Positions 36,601 through 47,441 of a stretch of 64,000 bases of DNA are shown here, one piece after another. The position numbers were made by a program, and so were the translations under genes. Each line of letters starts with the position of its first letter. Position 1 is the first letter of the stretch. This stretch comes from Gerris lacustris (lineage: Eukaryota > Arthropoda > Insecta > Hemiptera > Gerridae): positions 32,129,105 to 32,193,104 of the forward strand of contig OX578278.1 in the NCBI GenBank assembly GCA_951217055.1, given 5' to 3'. The notes beneath the pieces are model-generated. The model was not told where the DNA came from. It searched no databases and was given only the letters and a program-made list of their open reading frames with translations.

Positions 36601-39600
36601 TTATATTTAAATCTACAACAAGACGGACTTAATCGACGATTACAGGAAGGAAACATTGACCACAATACAATTAGCCTTGGATTATGCGTATAACAATATT
36701 TCTTGTCTCTCTGAGATTAAAAACTGAGATACATGTTGCTAGATGATGCTTTGTTGTTTTTAAAACATTAGAATTCACTCAACCATGACAATCCCTTAAT
36801 GCTATTTTTATGTTAACTTTTTATACATGCAAATAAGAATTGAAGGCACTAATTCACTCTTGACAGTCTATAATTACAATGTTTTGAAAAGCAATATTAA
36901 TTTGACTAGATAAATTAAAGAACTAATGTTGTGTAAGAGGCGGTAATATGTTTAAAAGTCAGTTCTAGTGTCTTTTAAATAGATTAGTTAAGAAGATACA
37001 GAAAGGTAGAGTTTTTTTTTGCATCTCCAGGCCACAATTTTTAACATAAATTATTTAATTTAAGTACAATAAAAACCACAAATTAAGGAATTATCACATT
37101 CACATTTCACCAGAATAAGTTTGTTGAGCAATTATCCATTCACCATCCTCCCCCCCAAAAACACAAGAAATATATTGGGAAGCCCCAAAATAATCATACC
37201 TTAAAAACAAGGGGTTGAGTTTTTTTTTAACGGAAATGGTCATGAGGGGTGTTAAATGAAAAAGGAGGACGCCCTGAGTACAATTATATATTTAGTTTTG
37301 TTTTGAGTAAGTAGACTCTGATCACGAAGTAGCCATAGGGCACTTAAGGTCAATTATTTATTTATTGCGTTATTTTATTCTAAATTAATTTTTTTTTATT
37401 ATTTGGTTTCAGGACAGTGTAGCATTGAGAGTTAAAGGAATCCATATAGTAAACCAGCCATATGTCTTCAATGTAGTCTACCAGCTTTTCAAACCTCTTC
37501 TCAGGGAGAAGCTTAAGAGCAGGGTAACATAAATTGCTTTCATATTCAACTTTATTTTGTGCAAGTATAAATAACTTTATGTGATAGCTAGTTAGCTTAC
37601 CAAACGATGTTCTATCACACCATTCACAAATTTCAAGAACATTACTTGACCTAGAACACAGTCAGGTGGAAAAAAGATTTAACTTTTTTCCGGAAAAGTT
37701 TAACAGAGAGGGAAAATCGAGGAGCCAATGAGAACTTGATGTCTGACCTTCTAGACATTACATCTTGAGCTCTCATTGGCTCTCCATTCCAGTTTTTTGA
37801 TTTTCCCCCACTGTCAAAACTTAAAACTCATCTCAACCAGACTACTGTAGTACTTTAATACTGATTTTTTGAAAGGGCATTTCATTTTATCAGTGTAATA
37901 TTAGTCGTTTTACTGAGAATTTGTGGTAATTTTCTCATGGTAAATAAAACTCAGAATACGTGGGTAGGCTGAAAAGTAATGCACACATGCTTGTAGAACG
38001 CGAACGAAATGTCCTTTAGAAGTGCCCAAGGCGGCATTTGGTAGAGGCACTCCCCCTCTATACGCATGCGCAATTTGAAGGCCTTGAGTTCATCCAGTGT
38101 ATTTTGAGCAGCAAAGTATGGAGACAAGTTCTAGTGCTATGTAAACGCAAGTTGAACAGCGTGCTGTTATCGAACTTTTTAACAGCTGAAAAAGTGACTC
38201 CTACTGAGATTTATTGTCGTTTAAAGGTTTTTTATGGTGAGGATGCTGTTGATGGGCCCACTGTAAATCAATGGCTATAAAATTTTGTGCTTGCAAGCCT
38301 GGAAAAGCCATACTTGTTGATGAACCACCCAGCAGACGTCCGATAACTGCAACAGACGATAAACATCACAAACTCGTCGACGATTTGATTCAAAATGACC
38401 GGCGAATCACTCAACAGCGTATTGCAAACCATATGGGAATATCTAAGGAACGTGACGGCTTCTTTTTGTCAAATCATTTTGAATCAAATCGTCAACAGGT
38501 TGGAACAATGATTGAACGTGAATGATTGGACGTCCACTGCGTGGTTATTTATCATTTATGGCTTTCCCTGGCTCTCAAGCACGAAATTTTACTACCCATC
38601 AATTTACAGTTGGCCCATCAACAGCCCCATCGTCACCATAAAAAACCTTTAAAGGACGATAAATTTCAGTAGGAGTCACTTTCTCAGCAGTTAAAAATTC
38701 GATAACATTGCGTTTACATAGCACTAGAACACGTCTCCATACTTATGCTGCTCAAAATACACTGGATGAACTCAAGGCCTTCAAATTTCGCATGAGTATA
38801 GGGGGAGAGTGTCACTACCAAATGCCACCTTGCACGCTTCTAAAGGTCATTTGGTTCGTGTTCTACAAGCATGTGTACATTATTTTTCAACCTGCCTACG
38901 TATTTAGTGCAAGAAGTGTTGGACAATTATTTTTTTCTTAGTGTCAATAATTTGGACGCCAATAACCCATATTCAATTCTGGCGATAATTAAGACAATCT
39001 GTTCATACAAATTTTTTTCTGTAACTAAAACATTTAACAAATTAACTTCATTACTAAGTTTTATTCATCTTCTCCACTTTTGTAAAAATAATAGTGAATT
39101 ATGAATGAATTAAGCAAGATTTTTTTACACTTATGTTTTCTACCCACTTTTTTATTGTTTAATTTTGAAAATTCAGATAATATGATAGTCTGCAAGGGCT
39201 CCGCTCCAAATTCATCTACTACTGTACTTTTAATTTTATTTATTCAATTCGAATATTAATTTTCCTGAGCACTAAGTTAGTTAGTAGACAAAAAATCTAG
39301 TTGATGATAGTTCGTCACTTAATAGGTTAGTTAGTCAAATATTACTTGAAATCAAAGGTCACCTATTAAGTGATAAAGTATCATCAACTTGATTTTTGGT
39401 CTACTGACTGAGTTAGTTACGCAGGATCATAAAATCACATTGTCCACCAAAAAGGGTGGGACATGGCCGCTCTCCACTGTTTTTTTTTTTTTTTTCTTAT
39501 GCCTATTGCATTGCTATGTCCCGCAGACGAACCTAGCCGACCACATATTCTAAAAGGCACCAAAAGATTTACTTATACACAAAATTCAAGCTTGATGTTA

Positions 39601-40592
39601 GTCAGACACTTTTTTGCACGCTATCTCCTGGACTAGTATCACTCTTTCTTTACATCATAATTTAATTACTAATTTTAATTACGTACTTATTTATTAAATG
39701 ATTTGTTACCCATGAAACTATCTCACTCCTCTCTTAGAGTGGCATTAACTTCCTTGTTCCTATTATATTTAGTATTATCTCTATTTGAATACTTAATTAT
39801 TATTTGTAAATTTACAATTAATTTGTTTGTTTATTTCTAGTTGTACTTCCATGGAACTGATAGGAAAAGCTTACAAGAACACTTTGAACCTTGGGTGCTT
39901 CCTGAATTCTACAATGGTACCCTGGATGTACCTAACTTCCATGCATCTAAATGGATTGATGTACTAACAGCTGGTGATAAAGAATACAAAAGTAAGACCT
40001 TCATTAATTTTTAAAATTGAAACATTATTTCACGAAAACTTATTTCAACCATATAAGAATTGTCTTAATGTCTTTCTTATGTTAATCTTACTATAGTATA
40101 ACATCATTATAACAGACTAATAGGGGATAATGGTTGTCTATTATAATTAAAGTAAAATAATTAGTCAAACAAATAATTATTTCAAATAATGACGCTAAAG
40201 GGTGTACATCTAAGTACAGTAGTTAGCTACAAAAAGTATTTATTATACATGGAATAAAAGATAGCCTTAAGCATAGGTTTAATAGGCAATAGTTGACGTA
40301 TACTGAACAGAACAGGATGTAAGGTCAGGTGGCAATCTGTGTAATTTCATAGAAAGAATCATAGGTGCTGGTGTTTGCAATTTGTTGGATTTAAACAATG
40401 CTCTGTCTTGCTTGAAAATACAGATAAAAATTACCTTTTTTTCAATATGTGAATTATAATTTTATTTTGTCTGTTATAATGGAGGTCCGAAATGTAATTT
40501 TTAAATGTTAATTTTTTTTTTTTCTTTTTTTTGTGATTTTAGAGATCAATGAATACGGCTACAAAAATGTGGAGAAGCCTAAGAAGAAATAA
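30514..40592 (+). CDS. CRAL-TRIO domain lipid-transfer protein, alpha-tocopherol transfer protein-like (7 coding exons)
   Basis: Exons are 30514-30691, 33917-34011, 34463-34616, 35529-35722, 37413-37523, 39841-39991 and 40543-40592. Every junction is GT-AG and the phases agree, giving 933 nt, or 310 residues plus TAA. The family binds a small hydrophobic ligand (tocopherol, retinoids, phosphoinositides) in a Sec14-like pocket and moves it between membranes in the cytosol. Residues about 45-92 match the CRAL-TRIO N-terminal helices, with FLRPCKYYPESALQLVKNYY. Residues about 105-260 form the lipid-binding fold, with LDLEGLS, GIHIVNQPYVFN and LPEFYNGTL, the last matching the usual LPxEYGG turn. 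The length fits the family (about 280-320 residues). I see no signal peptide or membrane segment. The ATG lies 2 nt after a good acceptor (ttttacag, ending 30511), so a 5' non-coding exon probably lies upstream; I could not place it. The ligand cannot be read from the sequence. Confidence in family and exon model is high; the precise subfamily is inference. Confidence 0.93.
30745..30880. mobile_element. Possible small palindromic MITE in intron 1
   Basis: The left ccaggcacacattgagacac and the right gctatgcgtctcaat give an imperfect inverted pair around a gcaggcaggcc core. No target duplication could be fixed. Confidence 0.4.
31040..31160. repeat. Hairpin repeat in intron 1
   Basis: ttctttagatttttactccc and the facing gggagtaacaatctaaagaa form an imperfect stem of about 22 bp around a poly-A loop (31047-31104). 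A partial third arm (ttctttagcctgtcactccc) follows at 31121-31140. It would form a hairpin in the pre-mRNA. Confidence 0.65.
31600..31930. repeat. G-run/C-run repeat segment in intron 1
   Basis: Contains a G12 run (31639-31652), C9 runs, and the phrase agccactggatacgccactg, which has the look of an interspersed repeat end. No reading frame is sustained. Confidence 0.4.
32521..33815. repeat. 100-bp tandem array, 13 copies, in intron 1 of the CRAL-TRIO gene
   Basis: The word atcagcacttcatgac recurs exactly every 100 bp from 32541 to 33741 with no indels and almost no substitutions. One A/G site (gtacttatta versus gtacttattg) runs A A G G A A G G A A A G G across the copies, which suggests a 400-bp higher-order unit. 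Each copy has stops in all frames, so the array is non-coding. It ends about 100 bp before coding exon 2. Confidence 0.97.
33917..34011 (+). CDS. CRAL-TRIO gene, coding exon 2
   Basis: A 95-nt exon between ttttgcag and GTCAGT. It completes a split Asp codon and encodes DEKDLIAPIDNEAWLIRFL followed by RPCKYYPESALQL, the classic CRAL-TRIO N-terminal (UBA-like) helix pair. It ends in phase 0 and lies about 100 bp downstream of the 100-bp tandem array in intron 1. Confidence 0.93.
34463..34616 (+). CDS. CRAL-TRIO gene, coding exon 3
   Basis: A 154-nt exon between cattttag and GTTAGT. It encodes VKNYYGYKQKNAYLFENPL and runs on to the first strand of the lipid-binding fold (GRRVLVLFLG). It ends in phase 1, matching the next exon. 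Confidence 0.92.
35529..35722 (+). CDS. CRAL-TRIO gene, coding exon 4
   Basis: A 194-nt exon between tcttacag and GTATCA. It encodes KRWKHKEVQLDEILKGAIL, an ELAMLEP helix, and the VILDLEGLSLQQ strand-turn typical of the CRAL-TRIO pocket, ending in KRIIDLLQ in phase 0. Confidence 0.93.
35860..36115 (+). repeat. Dispersed repeat in intron 4 shared with 58080-58310
   Basis: The words ttggagtagtttcatt, atgcatttaaca and cacacacttggctacttaa occur in the same order at 58120-58300. Moderately diverged, non-coding. Confidence 0.5.
37200..37330 (+). repeat. Fragment of the 55440-55725 repeat in intron 4
   Basis: gtgttaaatgaaaaaggag, gacgccctgagtacaa and ttagttttg align in order with 55670-55725. Confidence 0.55.
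37413..37523 (+). CDS. CRAL-TRIO gene, coding exon 5
   Basis: A 111-nt exon between ggtttcag and GTAACA, in phase 0 at both ends. It encodes DSVALRVKGIHIVNQPYVFN plus the following VVYQLFKPLLREKLKSR helix. This is the most diagnostic stretch of the alpha-TTP/clavesin group. Confidence 0.94.
37655..37835. mobile_element. Palindromic MITE in intron 5
   Basis: The left arm has gggaaaatcgaggagccaat and the right arm has attggctctccattccag then gattttcccccac; the arms face each other around a short loop. A half-site relative lies near 50390-50460 (gtgggggaaagtcaaaaaaa). No ORF. Confidence 0.65.
38098..38465 (+). pseudogene. Mariner transposase N-terminal fragment (left arm)
   Basis: Reads FLTAEKVTPTEIYCRLKVFY, GEDAVDGPTVNQWL, a stop and frame break near 38278, then GKAILVDEPPSRRP and DDLIQNDRRITQQRIANHMG. 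This is the paired helix-turn-helix DNA-binding region that opens mariner transposases. The DDD catalytic domain is missing and the frame is broken, so no enzyme can be made. Confidence 0.85.
38470..38760 (-). pseudogene. Mariner transposase N-terminal fragment (right, inverted arm)
   Basis: The minus strand repeats the left-arm message (tgagaaagtgactcctactg, ttttttatggtgacgat, gttgatgggccaactgtaaa) with its own stops and changes. It is closer to the usual mariner wording at the gctgttgatgggccaact step. It ends at the spacer near 38470. Confidence 0.8.
39266..39640. mobile_element. Partial copy of the 6449-7162 foldback family in intron 5
   Basis: The right arm is well kept: tgatttttggtctactgact, acatggccgctctccac, cagacgaacctagccgacca, and the terminal cacgctatctcctggacta. 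The left arm is cut to about 60 bp (39266-39325), leaving a small central inverted repeat around cacttaataggt. No ORF. Confidence 0.75.
39841..39991 (+). CDS. CRAL-TRIO gene, coding exon 6
   Basis: A 151-nt exon between tttctag and GTAAGA. It encodes LYFHGTDRKSLQEHFEPW and LPEFYNGTL, the conserved C-terminal gating region, and then the tail WIDVLTAGDKEYK. It follows the 2.3-kb repeat-rich intron 5 and ends in phase 1. Confidence 0.93.
40543..40592 (+). CDS. CRAL-TRIO gene, last coding exon
   Basis: A 50-nt exon after gattttag. It encodes the lysine-rich tail KINEYGYKNVEKPKKK and the TAA stop (40590-40592). The reading frame is continuous with the split Lys codon of exon 6. Confidence 0.9.
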
Positions 40593-40610
40593 TGCTAACG
40601 TTAAAAGTGT

Positions 40611-40616
40611 AATAAA
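40611..40616 (+). terminator. Polyadenylation signal of the CRAL-TRIO gene
   Basis: AATAAA lies 19 nt after the stop codon. A T/G-containing stretch follows from about 40640, as expected downstream of a cleavage site. The 3' UTR would be very short. Further AATAAA words in the AT-rich DNA downstream (for example near 40817) could serve as alternatives. Confidence 0.6.
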
Positions 40617-42770
40617 AATACTTGATTTAGATAAACCAACCTCTTTGTGATACTGTCTTGGGACCTAATGTCAACGCATCATCACCAATTATTTCCTACA
40701 TAACTAAATTATTCCATAATTCTTTTTTCTTTTTTGTCTGTATCAACATTTTTTGTATCACATTTAATAACTTTTATAAGTTTTTTCTTTTATATGAAAG
40801 AATCAATTTAATAATAATAATAAAAAAAAAAATCATTCCATAAACAAAAGTGCATAAAATTACATTAACTCGAAAAATATTAAATATGGAGCGTTTACTT
40901 TTTAATATTAATTTGTTGTAAAATGCAGATAAAATAATTTTATTTATTAAAAAAAAGAATTTACATTTGCTAAGAAAATAAAACAATACACTTATTTATT
41001 AATACTAACATTCCATCCCTATTTCTGTCATCGTAATTTATATTTGGTAATTATTATTTATCTGTAAGAGTTTTGAAAATTTAATCTAAGGACTTTTTTT
41101 TGGAAAAAAGGAAAAAATGAAAGCACAATAAAATGTTTGTTTTTCTTAAATCAATTAAAAACTTAAATCAGTTTAAAACATTTTATTTTGTTACAAATAA
41201 TTATTGTTTTCAATGAAATTAGTTAAAGCAAAAGCACTGTAAAGTGTTTATGTTATTCTTATATCATTAAACAAAAATAAATAGTTGCTAACTGTTACCA
41301 TATTCAATTTACAAAATTTTATTCTTTTACTTTGGTTTCGTTATAAATCAATATTGTTTTGCATTAATAGTAAAAATATAAATTTGGTTAGTTGTGGTTA
41401 AAAGTGGTTAGAGATGTTTAGATGAAGGTGGTCTGGAGTTAAGTTAATAATAGATGGTGGATAAGGGCTCTAGAATTTGTATAGATAGATAGATACTTAT
41501 GGTGTATATGGAAGTTAATGTCTAAATGAAAATTATTGGTGTTTAGAGGTGTTTACATTTAGTTTTAGGGCCCTAGAATTGGTGCGAACTAGTTGATCTG
41601 AAATGAAAATTATTAGGATATTAAAATAAGTAATTAATACCACATTATCAGGTCTTCTTCTCTTCATTGGTGAAGAGATGAGAAGTAAATAATATTTACT
41701 TCTTACATATTATAGCTTACAAATTATGTAAGCTGCAAAAAGAGGCTGGAAGTGAAAAATGGTTATATCTAATCATTTTTAACCACCTTTATCAGTATCA
41801 GGCTGATTTTATCCATCTCTAATTACCTTTTTCAATCTTATGACTGACTTTAACAACGTCTAACCATTTTTAAACTCTTCTAAGTAATTTTAACCTCCTC
41901 TTTTCCAAAAAAGAACAACCTCTAAATTCTTTAATCCTCCCACCCTTTAACTACTTTCATCAAAAATACAGAGTAGAAATATATTCATAAATTAAATATT
42001 CATTCTCTTACACAGATAATTCGATTATTTTGCTCATTAAAAAAAAAAATTACCTTTTTAGAATATAAATAATTATATATAATATATATTTTTTTATACT
42101 AATATCAATTTTGATAGTTCCAATTATTATAATGTGTTAGCCTGTTTTATTATTATTAAAATAACTAAACATTAGTTAATTGTAAGATAGTTCTCATATT
42201 AGTTAGTTATTTTTAAAAATAGTTTATAGTATACCTTAAAAATATAAACAGAAATGAGTATAGTTATATTGACCATTCACATAAAAATATGAACAAAAAT
42301 GTTAGATTTAATTTAAAAATAAACAAAATATTATTATTGAAGCAAAAGTGATAAATCAAAGTGAGTAAGTGTATATTGTTATTAAATCAAAAATATGTTT
42401 ATGTTTGTAGTAGTTTAATTATAAAAAAATATAAAGAAAATCCGGGAACTAAATGCAATATTATTATGTTGTGAAAATTTATTTTAAATTTTAGCTAATT
42501 TTTTAAAAATAATAATATAAGAATAATATGGGGTACGATTTTATCCTCTGCAGAAGATTTAATTTGTGAAAAATGAGGGTTGCAGTTCAAATTTTTTTAG
42601 ATGCCAAATTAAGCTAATTAAGTAATTATTAATGTTATACTGCAGATTTCTTTAACAATGATAAATGTTTTACTGTGAATTTTACACTGAACAGAGCATT
42701 ATTGTTGAACTCATACATCCATGAAATACAGGAATTAGAAAAATCTTTGAGATAAAAAATTTGGTCAAAA
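40617..42770. other. AT-rich DNA downstream of the CRAL-TRIO gene
   Basis: No further gene. Several AATAAA words lie near 40810. The stretch 41390-41950 has degenerate repeats of a gtggttagagatg type and, in the other strand sense, of a taaccatttttaaa type. Confidence 0.5.
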
Positions 42771-43094
42771 AAGCACTTGGGCCACAAATATATCCAGTGA
42801 TAAAATGCTAAACCGCACAACAATCATGATCGCTTTCAAATCAAACTGCTCAATATGTAGGGTTTTAAAATCATTAAAACTCATTTTATGGATAAATCTT
42901 CTACACTGGTGATGTCAGGGTTTTTTTTAAGCATCACTTACTTGTCAGAATTGATGTGTCCTTTTCAACAATTCTTGAAAATGTTGTACTTAAAAACCCT
43001 TAATTTTGCGCTGTTTGTTTTACCTGCAATGTACGATTGTTTTGCGGTTTAGCATTGTACCCATGGCATTCTACTTGTGGCCCTGAGTGCTTTA
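42771..43094. mobile_element. MITE-like element with ~65-bp inverted ends
   Basis: The left end gcacttgggccacaaatata and the right end (reverse complement) gcactcagggccacaagtag pair, as do aatgctaaaccgcacaacaa and its counterpart at 43040-43060. About 324 bp, no ORF. Confidence 0.65.
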
Positions 43095-45169
43095 CCTTGA
43101 CCTAGATGTCATTGGTTATCAAAAATTTAAAAAACTAGCTTTTGGTTTCTCGCTTATTTCTCTTCAGTTCCGTAATCTTCAGTTCTAGCAACTGAAGACG
43201 TTAAATTATTCTTTATTTGATAAATTTTTAAACTTAAAATAGTAATCCTTATATTTTAACTTCAATAAAGATCAGTTTATCCAAGTGGATATTGCGCATG
43301 CCAGAAATCAGTCTCCCATATATTTAGCTCAAACCCCTAAGACATGGGATATGTTTCGTACTATACATTTTTAATGTTACTTTTATATAGTTGAATCTTT
43401 TCTTTCATATAAATAAAATAAGTTGAATGATCTTTATGTATTAAAATGATTTATTAATGGCAGTACATAACACTTAATGTATCAAGTAGATTAGGGTAAA
43501 TTTGCTGATTTCTCCATCTTGTAATAAACCTGATGTGATGATCAACAACAAACAAAAATAATCACAGTAATAATTTGTTTCTCATCCTTTTTGTTTTTTG
43601 TATTTTAAGTTGTAAAACCTTTTCTATAATTTCTAATGATGTCTCTTCTATAAGTGCCAAGTTTTTTTTAAAAAAAATATATATATCTTAGAAAACAAGA
43701 TCATATTAATAGAAAAAAAAGAGTTATTTAAATACACTTTTATTAATAGTATAAAATATTTTATTTTTTAAAATATAGTAATATTTATTGGTAAAAATTC
43801 ATGTTTAAGATATTTGTATTAAAACTAAATTAATTCTTTTAAATTATACAATTAGTTTGATAAAATAATAAACTTGGCAGGTGAATATATGAATTAGAAA
43901 AATGACCAATAACAGCTTACTACACTATAATAGTGAATAGGCATTGGTCAAATTTCAAATATGTTTTTTATCCGTCAACCATATTATTATTTTGTTTAAT
44001 AGACTTAAATTAAAACTGATACAACTTCGCACAATTGCTAACCAAGAAAAATTATATATCAGAATATCTTCCGTGCCAAAATTTATTATTTTTATTATGG
44101 AAAAGTATTTATTAACGGAGTAACAATATGAAGATATTCTGATGCATTTAGTTTGTGGATGAACAAAAATGTTTAGAAGTAAGCATAATTTGTTAAATAA
44201 AAGGTTATATATCATATGAAAAATGTTATAAATGCTTATACTGAAATTTCGAACAAAAAATATTTATATTTTTTATTTTTAGTGAGAAACCATTGCCCAA
44301 TTTTTCAATATGGTGTACTTTTTCAGATTCTTTTGTTTCACATAATTTACTTTAATAAGTGTTTGCCAAATTTTAAGAACCAAAAGGATTTTATAATTTT
44401 GGAGTAATGAGCAGTTAATTGTTTACTCTTATATGAAGTACATTCTTTTATTTTATATGAAAGAAGAACTTATTTGATTGGTGTTTATAATTTTAGGAGA
44501 TTAGTCGATGACAGTATATCGTTCTCTGTAGATGTCATCACTTAAAAATAATTTTTGTTATACAAATTAGAAGCACTTTTTATTTCTCTTAATAAAATTG
44601 TTTACGAATTACCCAAAATGAATAGAAAATATTATTAATTTTTTAAAAATTATTTTTCTAAGATAATATAAATTCATTGATTTGATTTATATAGGTGCTA
44701 TATTAATTTTATTTGAAGTTACTTAATGAATATGTTTTTTTTTTAATCCAAACTCTTAATTATATAAGGGACATTCACTTAATTTTTCATACAATTAGAT
44801 GGCTCTCGTCTGTTAAAATTTGGTGTGTAGGCATAGACTGGCTATTCATATCTACTTCCTTCAAGTAGGCATGTATGTAAAAGTAGTATGTATGTACTTT
44901 GCTTGAGAGCATTCATATTAAATTCTCTAGTTTATTTTGTTTTAAATTTATATGGATTATAATATTCTGAAGTAAGAAGTAAAATATCATCTCTCCACAA
45001 CAGTTTTGATTTGGGTGAAACTATCTTTCAACCAAAAAAGTTTAGGTGAAACCATCGTTCAATCAAAAGAGTCCATCAGTGCTAGAGAAATAGAAGGTAA
45101 GAGGAGCTAGGTTTCAGTAGGTTTATGTAATAGCCAGGTTCTATGACTTAGTTTTCTAATGCTTGTTGA
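43095..45169. other. AT-rich DNA, no gene seen
   Basis: No coding, RNA or element signal. The 86-codon and 63-codon ORFs near 44.0-44.4 kb are low-complexity and match nothing I recognise. Confidence 0.5.
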
Positions 45170-45652
45170 TAGAGATGGGCATAATCGAGTACTTGTAATC
45201 GGTTTTCATAATCGATAATAAAACTAGACAATTATTTAGTTTTTATAAACAATTTTTAATTAAGCTTACTGCTAAAGTTTGTATTGTAAAATCTGAATTA
45301 CACTTAAAAAAAAAAAAATTGGGGTTTTAGATTTTAGAGAGTGGGGTTCTATTTATAATTAAAGATAAGAGTGAGAGGCAATAAGGTCTAGCGGTCGGGT
45401 CAGGTGATACCCCTCCTAAGAAACAGTATTTTCTTGGTAATTCAGTTCTTAGTAGGAAATTGTATAATATTATGCCGGCAGTACCGGGGAACATCAGTAG
45501 CTATTCCTGATAAAAGAAGCTCTTTGTCACGCCGCACCCCCACTGCTTTTGTCCCACATCAATTTTTTAATGATAATCGAAAGATACTCGATTATTTTGA
45601 TAATCGATTTCAAGTAATTGAGTATGCAAATACTCAATTTTTCCCATCTCTA
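45170..45652. mobile_element. hAT-type non-autonomous element, 483 bp
   Basis: The ends tagagatgggcataatcgag and (reverse complement) tagagatgggaaaaattgag are inverted repeats. The flanks cttgttga (45162-45169) and catgttga (45653-45660) match at 7 of 8 positions, as for a hAT target duplication. The 109-codon ORF inside (45404-45733) runs past the element's end and shows no transposase motif, so I treat it as chance. Confidence 0.85.
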
Positions 45653-45660
45653 CATGTTGA

Positions 45661-46413
45661 CTTAAAGTTCTTCTTGGTTCCCACCTTTCAACGCCTGATG
45701 ACCTCTTATGTTGGAAAATATATTTTACCTTAATAAAGCTGATGTACATTAATATTTTCTTCAATAATACCTCAGTTAGTAGTAATTCATTTAAAAAGAA
45801 TATTATGTATAATTATATAAATTATTTACGTGTTTATTCACTTTGTATATAAGATGTTACAATTTAAAACATTTTTAATTTGTGTTTATTATGTAAAATG
45901 AAAATAAAATAATTGAAATGCTTCCATGACTATTTGTACCATGTCCACAAAATTAGAAATTAAGGATATTTTCTATAAATTTTTAATTTAAAAAATGTTT
46001 CCCTTAAGTATAAAAAGGAATATTTTTAGAAATTAATTTAATTTTTTAATTTTTTTGGAATGTGATAACAGTATTTCTGTTCCAGGATTTATCTTTTTGT
46101 TAATTATTTTAAAATAAATGTATTAATAAATAAACCCTGTGAATTAGTTAATTTATTAATTTTGAATGTTGTACTTAAACAAATCTTAAAGTGGATTGAA
46201 TCTATTACATTGTAAAAATAAATATATTTTTATAGATGAGGTATATTCCATATGATAAATGTTGAATTGGATGTTTACGTTATACTCTAATGTGTATATT
46301 GGATTATTTATATATTATATTTACTGTTTTTTTTTGGTAGATTTCTAAATTAGATGTTGTAATAAAAATTGGTTATTTTTATTTATTTTTCCACACTCCT
46401 TGAATTACTTGAC
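45661..46413. other. AT-rich DNA, no gene seen
   Basis: No supported feature in this stretch between two transposons. Confidence 0.5.
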
Positions 46414-46417
46414 TTAA

Positions 46418-47441
46418 CCCTTTGACTGCGGCATAGAAGAGAGCAAAAAGTCCTTCCTGGAAACGGATTTTTTTTTTTTCATATATTTATGTTAGTCTAG
46501 ACTCAGATATGCATGAAATTGCATCAGAATAGTTTTTCTAATGTTTATTGTATAAACATCACAAAAACGTTGTGACTCACCATGTGCGTCATGCAGCCAC
46601 AGAAAGGACAATTTATCACTGAAACGGCCATGACGCACACAGTGCGGGGGTTTTAGTCCCGATCAACTGCCAGGGTTATTACAGGACGGGGGTTATCCGG
46701 CCACATTACTCATCAAATTTTGACTTATTTTATTATTCAATATGTAAAAAATAACAAGTTTGTAAAATTTATCGTGTAAGTGAAACATGTAAACACTTGG
46801 ACCTTACTAATTATTAATAATTATTGATATATGTATAAAAATATATATTTTTTAAAAGGTTTCTTTTCACCCCAGCCATCTAAAGTATTTATTTTCAAAA
46901 TTAATATATATCAGAAGAAAGAAAAAGAAATAAAATAAAAAAATGGGAAGGGCAAAATGTTACGAAAACGGTTTGACGCAACAGGTGCGTCATTCATGGC
47001 GCACCTTGGGCGTCATATCATTTTGAAGAAAGCAAGGTTTACAGTGCCCCAGTTGAAAAATCTAAACTTGTCAAATAATATCCCTAAAAATTCGTAAATA
47101 CACAAGTAATGTTAGCGAATGACTTATTTTTATCAATAAAAAAATGCTTTATAATTTACCTCATGCGAGTAGCGTAATGAGGGGCCAAAAAAAGAGATAG
47201 CAAAAACACTCGTTACTAAGCACATAAACAAAGGAAACAAGAACGACTCACTCCATATAACCCTTGGACTAGTATGATCATGACCACGCATCTTCCAAAC
47301 CGATATCATATGCCAGAGGCTCCCCCACTCCTTTTTTGGAGAGAGGCTTTTTTTCTGTCCATAACGCACAGTAGGCGTCATGCAGTTTCTCTAAAGAGAT
47401 AATATGTAACGCACATGGTGCGTCCTACCGCAGTCAAAGGG
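46418..47441. mobile_element. piggyBac-like non-autonomous element, 1024 bp, flanked by TTAA
   Basis: TTAA lies at 46414-46417 and again at 47442-47445. The ends are perfect 14-bp inverted repeats, ccctttgactgcgg. Inside, words around tgcgtcatgcagcc, tgacgcacacagtgcgg, aggtgcgtcattcatgg and acgcacatggtgcgtc repeat in both orientations as subterminal sites. No transposase is present. The 82-codon minus ORF at 47133-47381 has no catalytic motif I recognise. The TTAA target and CCC start are the piggyBac signature. Confidence 0.88.

Larger units (their letters stand above)
37959..38900. mobile_element. Foldback mariner: two inverted 5' halves of a mariner transposon
   Basis: The element is 942 bp and is flanked by TA (37957-37958 and 38901-38902), the mariner target. 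Its ends, cgtgggtaggctgaaaagta and, reverse-complemented, cgtaggcaggttgaaaaata, are mariner-type inverted repeats. The homology does not stop at the ends: the left arm (37959-38400) and right arm (38470-38900) are inverted copies over about 430 bp. Both carry the transposase N-terminal region; the spacer is about 70 bp. The catalytic domain is absent from both arms, so it is non-autonomous. It lies in intron 5 of the CRAL-TRIO gene. Confidence 0.9.

Noticed and set aside
45404..45733. 109-codon ORF as hAT transposase
   Set aside because: No hAT dimerisation or zinc-finger motif, and it runs past the element end into flanking DNA.
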